Assembly: GCA_021779415.1 (NCBI GenBank)
Contig: JAJYAS010000080.1
Location: 1 to 9,734 of the forward strand
DNA from: Bacillota bacterium
Lineage (GTDB): Bacteria; Bacillota_B; Desulfitobacteriia; Desulfitobacteriales; Desulfitobacteriaceae
Direction: 5' to 3'
Length of the DNA stretch: 9,734 bases
Shown: positions 6,923-9,734 of the stretch, piece after piece
Position numbering within the stretch: the first letter of the stretch is position 1
Layout of the letters: every line of letters starts with the position of its first letter
The notes under the pieces: generated by a model
The model's input: the letters and a program-made list of their open reading frames with translations, nothing else
Database searches by the model: none
What the model was told of the DNA's origin: nothing
Translations under genes and position numbers: made by a program

Positions 6923-7624
6923 TTACATGCCCAAATGCAATTTAGTAAACAAAATAGTTATTGGAATCGCTATGAAAATGGCTAATAATAGATTGCCCAC
7001 TTTTATCTGTTTTATTTCCAAGATATTAATCCCTATCCCTACGATCAGCAGTCCACCTGTTGCACCCATCTCCGCTATTACTTGAGGAGATAGTATTCCT
7101 TGTAGTAATCCTGCCGTTAAGGTAATTGCCCCTTGATATAAGAATACAGGAACTGCCGATACCAATACTCCAATTCCCATGGAAGAAGCAAATACTAGCG
7201 CTGATATCCCATCTAGCATTGATTTTGCAAACAGGATGTTATGATTCCCGTTTAGCCCACTTTCCAGCGAACCCATTATTGCCATAGCTCCTACACAATA
7301 AATCAAACTTGTCGTAACAAACGCGCTTGTGAATCCTCCTGCTGGCTTACCCTTAGAAATCTTCCCTTCGAGCCACTCCCCTAGGTGCTGTAAACGAAGT
7401 TCTATATCTATCCATTCACCTAATATCCCACCTAGTACTAAACTAGCAATTACAATCAGTGAATTCTTTGTTTGTAAAGCCATACTTCCACCAATCAACA
7501 ATACAGAGAGTCCAATTCCTTGGATCACAGTCCTTTTCATTTTTTCGGGCAAGGCTTGTCCAAATAATAGGCCTATTAAACTCCCAATTATAATTGCTAC
7601 TGTGTTCACAATAGTCCCTAACAT
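6923..7624 (-). CDS. DUF554 family membrane protein (YdfK/YqgA-like)
   Basis: 233 residues, highly hydrophobic with about seven membrane segments and many small residues. The start LGTIVNTVAIIIGSLIGLL and later blocks VLGGILGEWIDIE (about 63-75), YCVGAMAIMGSLESGL, GISALVFASSMGIGV and GGLLIVGIGINIL are typical of DUF554. The family is thought to be a transporter-like membrane protein, but no substrate is established. The ATG at 7624 has GAGG 6 nt upstream (AGAGGACGAAATG). It stands between the parS-containing intergenic region and the DUF4446 gene, in the same direction as parAB, though about 700 bp separate it from parB. Its leader contains two overlapping hairpins described separately. Confidence 0.93.
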   Translation of the reverse strand: MLGTIVNTVAIIIGSLIGLLFGQALPEKMKRTVIQGIGLSVLLIGGSMALQTKNSLIVIASLVLGGILGEWIDIELRLQHLGEWLEGKISKGKPAGGFTSAFVTTSLIYCVGAMAIMGSLESGLNGNHNILFAKSMLDGISALVFASSMGIGVLVSAVPVFLYQGAITLTAGLLQGILSPQVIAEMGATGGLLIVGIGINILEIKQIKVGNLLLAIFIAIPITILFTKLHLGM

Positions 7625-7663
7625 TTCGTCCTCTACCTTTCATATCATATGCATACGTTAATA

Positions 7664-7704
7664 GACGTGATTCTTCGTTCACGCCATCACCCACGACACA
7701 TGGC
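7664..7704 (-). promoter_or_regulatory. overlapping hairpins in the DUF554 leader
   Basis: On the minus strand GCCAT (7700-7704) can pair with ATGGC (7684-7688), and the partly overlapping GGCGTGA (7679-7685) with TCACGTC (7664-7670, one G-U pair) around an ACGAAGAA loop. The two share two nucleotides (7684-7685) and cannot both form fully. They lie 40-80 nt before the DUF554 start. I recognise no known riboswitch class; a structured leader is only a possibility. Confidence 0.25.
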
Positions 7705-7730
7705 TTTTTACCTGCTTTCAAAAATTACTA

Positions 7731-7746
7731 TGTTCCACGTGGAACA
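7731..7746. other. parS: parS centromere-like site (ParB binding), distal copy
   Basis: TGTTCCACGTGGAACA is a perfect 16-bp palindrome, extended to 18 bp by flanking A and T (7730-7747). It matches the bacterial parS consensus TGTTNCACGTGAAACA except for G in place of A at position 12, which makes the site symmetric. ParB/Spo0J loads here, binds CTP and spreads as a clamp; ParA then moves the complex. It lies about 107 bp upstream of the DUF554 start, so ParB spreading could affect that gene. Confidence 0.92.
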
Positions 7747-8317
7747 TTTACTATTGCAAATAAGTAAATAGAGTTACTATATTAAGAATCCTATATAGGG
7801 TTGATAACTTCGCAGCGAATACACCTATTTCAGCAACGCTACTCAATACTACGATAATAGTATTCCATTGCATATAGTGGCTTATTTAGTAGTCGTAAAC
7901 GGGGGGCTAGTTAACACACTATATATGCGACTCTCAGAAAAAGTCCATCCAGCATCTAGCCTTCCGGCCCCCTGTCAACCTACACTCCTCAATCCAGCAC
8001 GGCGTTGAATGTTAAACATCATTGTCTAATGCATGACTGGCAACATGGAGTATGTAAGACTTACTATCATCTACACCGCTTAAACAAAAATATTAAGAGC
8101 TCTCTGTATCGAATTTGGCTTTGTACAGGACTCAATATTCCAGTTAATCAATAGACTACTATTAAGCGGTCTATATCCGAACCATTAATTAATTAAGTAA
8201 TGAATTTCCACCCCATTACTGTGTCTTTACAGAAAACTTGGCTGGCTCTAAACCTATGCGCAGTGGTCTCCTTCGTTGCACTGATATGAGCTGTCCAAGG
8301 ATGCAGAGAACTATAAA

Positions 8318-8333
8318 TGTTCCACGTGGAACA
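8318..8333. other. parS: parS centromere-like site (ParB binding), parB-proximal copy
   Basis: Same TGTTCCACGTGGAACA core as the copy at 7731, here within a 20-bp perfect palindrome (8316-8335). It begins 6 bp past the parB stop codon. It has no loop or convincing U tract, so it is a protein-binding palindrome rather than a terminator. The identity of the two 16-bp cores in otherwise unrelated flanks indicates selection for the site. Confidence 0.93.
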
Positions 8334-8341
8334 TTAGTGGA

Positions 8342-9187
8342 CTAATCTACTCGAATGTTCCACAAATCCAGGAGACGATTCAGTTCTTCTTCTGAGAAAT
8401 ATTGAATTTCTATTTTACCTCGCTTAAAATCCCCTTTTAGTGAAACCTTCGTTTGAAACGTTGTACGCAGACGATCTTCCACATTATGAAGAAGGGGAGA
8501 ATAGACATGAGAAGCCTTGCTCTTCTCAGTTTCATCCGTCAGCTTGTTAATTAGATCCTCAGTCTCTCGTACCGAAAATTGTTCTTTAGCAGCCTTTTGA
8601 GCTATTAGAACTTGTAGGGAGGTATCTTTAATCCCAAGTAAAACTTTTGCATGCCCTAAAGAAATTTTCTCATTCCTAAGTAACTCAAGAACTACCTCGG
8701 GTAATTGAATCACACGGAGAAGATTAGCTACTGTTGCGCGTGCCTTACCTACACGCTGTGCAACCTGTTCTTGTGTCAAACCATAATCTTCAATAAGACG
8801 ATTGTAGGCCATTCCTTCTTCAAGTGGAGATAAATCGGCTCTCTGGATATTTTCAACAATAGCACGTTCAGCCATTTCTTGGTCACTGCAAAGTTGAACA
8901 ATACATTCAATTTTTACTAACCCTGCAATTTTGGCAGCACGTAACCGACGCTCCCCAGCAATAATACAATACCGATCTCCAAAGGGTCTAACCAAGATAG
9001 GCTGTAATAACCCGTGTTCACGAAGTGAATCTGCCAAATCGTTAAGTGCTTTCAGGTCAAACTCTCTTCTAGGCTGATCTGGATTCGGTTCAATGTCTGA
9101 GACAGGTATTTCAATAATACTTAGGTTAGAACTAGAATCATCCGGCAACAAGGCTTGAAGTCCTCTACCTAATCCTTTCTTAGCCAC
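8342..9187 (-). CDS. parB: Chromosome partitioning protein ParB (Spo0J)
   Basis: CTP-dependent DNA clamp that loads at parS and organises the origin region. The 281 residues show the full layout. There is a short N-terminal ParA-interaction segment (KKGLGRGLQALLP, 3-15). The N-terminal CTP-binding domain runs from IEIPVSDIEPNPDQPRREF (25-43), with GERRLRAA at 78-85 and ENIQRADLSPLEEG at 112-125. The central helix-turn-helix is at about 137-160 (LTQEQVAQRVGKARATVANL) and reads parS. A C-terminal dimerisation domain (about 230-281) follows a linker. The start is GTG with AAGGAGG 9 nt upstream inside parA; the GTGGCTAA overlap of 8 nt with the parA stop implies translational coupling. Two parS sites follow the gene. 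Length and motifs fit chromosomal Spo0J rather than the nucleoid-occlusion paralogue Noc, and the pairing with parA supports this. Confidence 0.97.
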   Translation of the reverse strand: MAKKGLGRGLQALLPDDSSSNLSIIEIPVSDIEPNPDQPRREFDLKALNDLADSLREHGLLQPILVRPFGDRYCIIAGERRLRAAKIAGLVKIECIVQLCSDQEMAERAIVENIQRADLSPLEEGMAYNRLIEDYGLTQEQVAQRVGKARATVANLLRVIQLPEVVLELLRNEKISLGHAKVLLGIKDTSLQVLIAQKAAKEQFSVRETEDLINKLTDETEKSKASHVYSPLLHNVEDRLRTTFQTKVSLKGDFKRGKIEIQYFSEEELNRLLDLWNIRVD

Positions 9188-9734
9188 GCTCTAAAACCTC
9201 CTTCGCTAATTCACGGTAAACCTCAGCTCCTCTAGAACGAGTATCATAAGAGTTGATTGGTTTACCGTGACTTGGAGCTTCACTGAGACGGACATTGCGA
9301 GATATTATCGTCCTGAAAACTTTTTGAGGAAAATAACCCTTAACTTCATCAACAACCTGTATGGCTAAATTAGTTCGAGCATCAAACATAGTTAACAGGG
9401 CACCTAGTATATTAAGGTCTGGGTTGAGATGTTTACGAACTGTATCTAAAGTCTTCATCAAAAGAGTTAGACCCTCTAAGGCATAATACTCGCATTGAAT
9501 GGGAATTAACACATCAGTTGCAGCGGTCAAAGCATTCAAAGTAAGAAGACCGAGTGAAGGTGGACAATCAATAAAAATATAATCATAATTGTTCTTTACG
9601 TCGTTTAGAGCACATTTTAGTTTTCCTTCACGAGAAATTTGGGAAACTAATTCTATTTCCGCCCCGGCCAGTTGAATTCGAGCAGGGACGACTTTAAGAT
9701 TCTTTTGATCCGTCTTCTGAATCACTTGATCAAG
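9180..9734 (-). CDS. parA: Chromosome partitioning ATPase ParA (Soj), partial (5' end outside window)
   Basis: The frame is open to the window edge (184 codons, ending TAA at 9180-9182). The GTG at 9725 is an internal Val codon, preceded in frame by Leu-Asp-Gln, not the start. About 70 residues, including the Walker A KGGVGKT region, should lie outside. Visible family blocks: VVPARIQLAGAEIEL, the Walker B-type YIFIDCPPSLG followed by LLTLNAL, VLIPIQCEYYALEGL, NILGALLTMFDART and the C-terminal VRLSEAPSHGKPI with GAEVYRELAKEV. This is the deviant-Walker ATPase that dimerises with ATP, binds nucleoid DNA and is stimulated by the ParB N-terminus. It overlaps parB by 8 nt in one operon. SEAPSHGKP is typical of chromosomal Soj. 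Confidence 0.96.
   Translation of the reverse strand, partial: LDQVIQKTDQKNLKVVPARIQLAGAEIELVSQISREGKLKCALNDVKNNYDYIFIDCPPSLGLLTLNALTAATDVLIPIQCEYYALEGLTLLMKTLDTVRKHLNPDLNILGALLTMFDARTNLAIQVVDEVKGYFPQKVFRTIISRNVRLSEAPSHGKPINSYDTRSRGAEVYRELAKEVLERG

Larger units (their letters stand above)
7625..8341. other. 717-bp intergenic region between parB and the DUF554 gene, holding two parS sites
   Basis: I see no convincing coding sequence here; the frames with starts are a dozen codons or so and lack ribosome-binding sites. It holds two parS palindromes (7731-7746 and 8318-8333) and a set of short inverted repeats. These are CCTATATAGG (7790-7799), TTCGC-A-GCGAA (7809-7819), AATACTA/TAGTATT (7845-7864), a GC-rich pair (7902-7907 with 7967-7972), ATGTT-A-AACAT (8009-8019), GTAAG-A-CTTAC (8054-8064), ACCGCTTAA/TTAAGCGGT (8075-8083 with 8162-8170) and AGTAATG/CATTACT (8196-8220). 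No DnaA box (TTATCCACA-like), tRNA or recognised riboswitch was found. The likely role is ParB loading and chromosome segregation. Confidence 0.7.

Noticed and set aside
7684..7710. Plus-strand terminator (GCCAT/ATGGC followed by TTTTTA)
   Set aside because: The stem is only 5 bp with an 11-nt loop and there is no plus-strand gene upstream of it.
7443..7721. Minus-strand frame of 92 codons overlapping the DUF554 start
   Set aside because: It starts at TTG without a ribosome-binding site and most of it lies over DUF554 in another frame, so it is not a credible gene; the nucleotide-level hairpins there are reported instead.
7625..8341. Replication origin (oriC) in the long intergenic region
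   Set aside because: No DnaA boxes of the TTATCCACA type and no dnaA or dnaN nearby; the parS sites explain the region better.
1..9734. Insertion sequences, CRISPR arrays, phage or defence genes
   Set aside because: No transposase or integrase motifs, no regularly spaced repeats and no defence domains; apart from the tandem lipoproteins the genes are ordinary chromosomal ones.

Overview
The window looks like the origin-proximal chromosome of a spore-forming, selenocysteine-using member of the Clostridia. The gene content is reminiscent of the Desulfosporosinus/Desulfitobacterium group, but that is inference: no rRNA or other taxonomic marker is present. Supporting points are low GC content, strong Shine-Dalgarno sites, GTG/TTG starts, a YyaC sporulation gene beside a chromosomal parA-parB pair, and a SelB elongation factor. 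Nearly all genes lie on the minus strand; only yyaC is on the plus strand.

Right end (7625-9734): parA, cut by the window edge, overlaps parB by 8 nt. The parB stop lies 6 bp from a perfect parS palindrome, and an identical 16-bp core lies 587 bp further on. Between them is a gene-free interval unusually full of short inverted repeats. This is a ParABS segregation module with its own centromere sites.

Middle (5631-7624): a DUF554 membrane protein and a DUF4446 protein read away from parB. They converge, with a 6-bp gap, on the plus-strand yyaC. A sequence matching the forespore sigma-F consensus sits just upstream of yyaC, so at least that gene appears to be developmentally controlled.

Left-middle (2183-5630): a compact minus-strand cluster of a YkvI-type membrane protein, a small TPR protein and selB, probably co-transcribed. 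selA and selC are not in the window.

Left end (1-2153): two tandem, clearly paralogous branched-chain amino-acid-type ABC substrate-binding lipoproteins. The upstream copy is complete and has a very good sigma-A promoter and a long leader with a possible small ORF. The downstream copy is cut by the window edge. A terminator-like hairpin separates them. No permease or ATPase gene is visible.

I found no insertion sequence, CRISPR array, tRNA or rRNA, and no clearly new multi-gene system. The most unusual part is the parS-bracketed, palindrome-rich interval.
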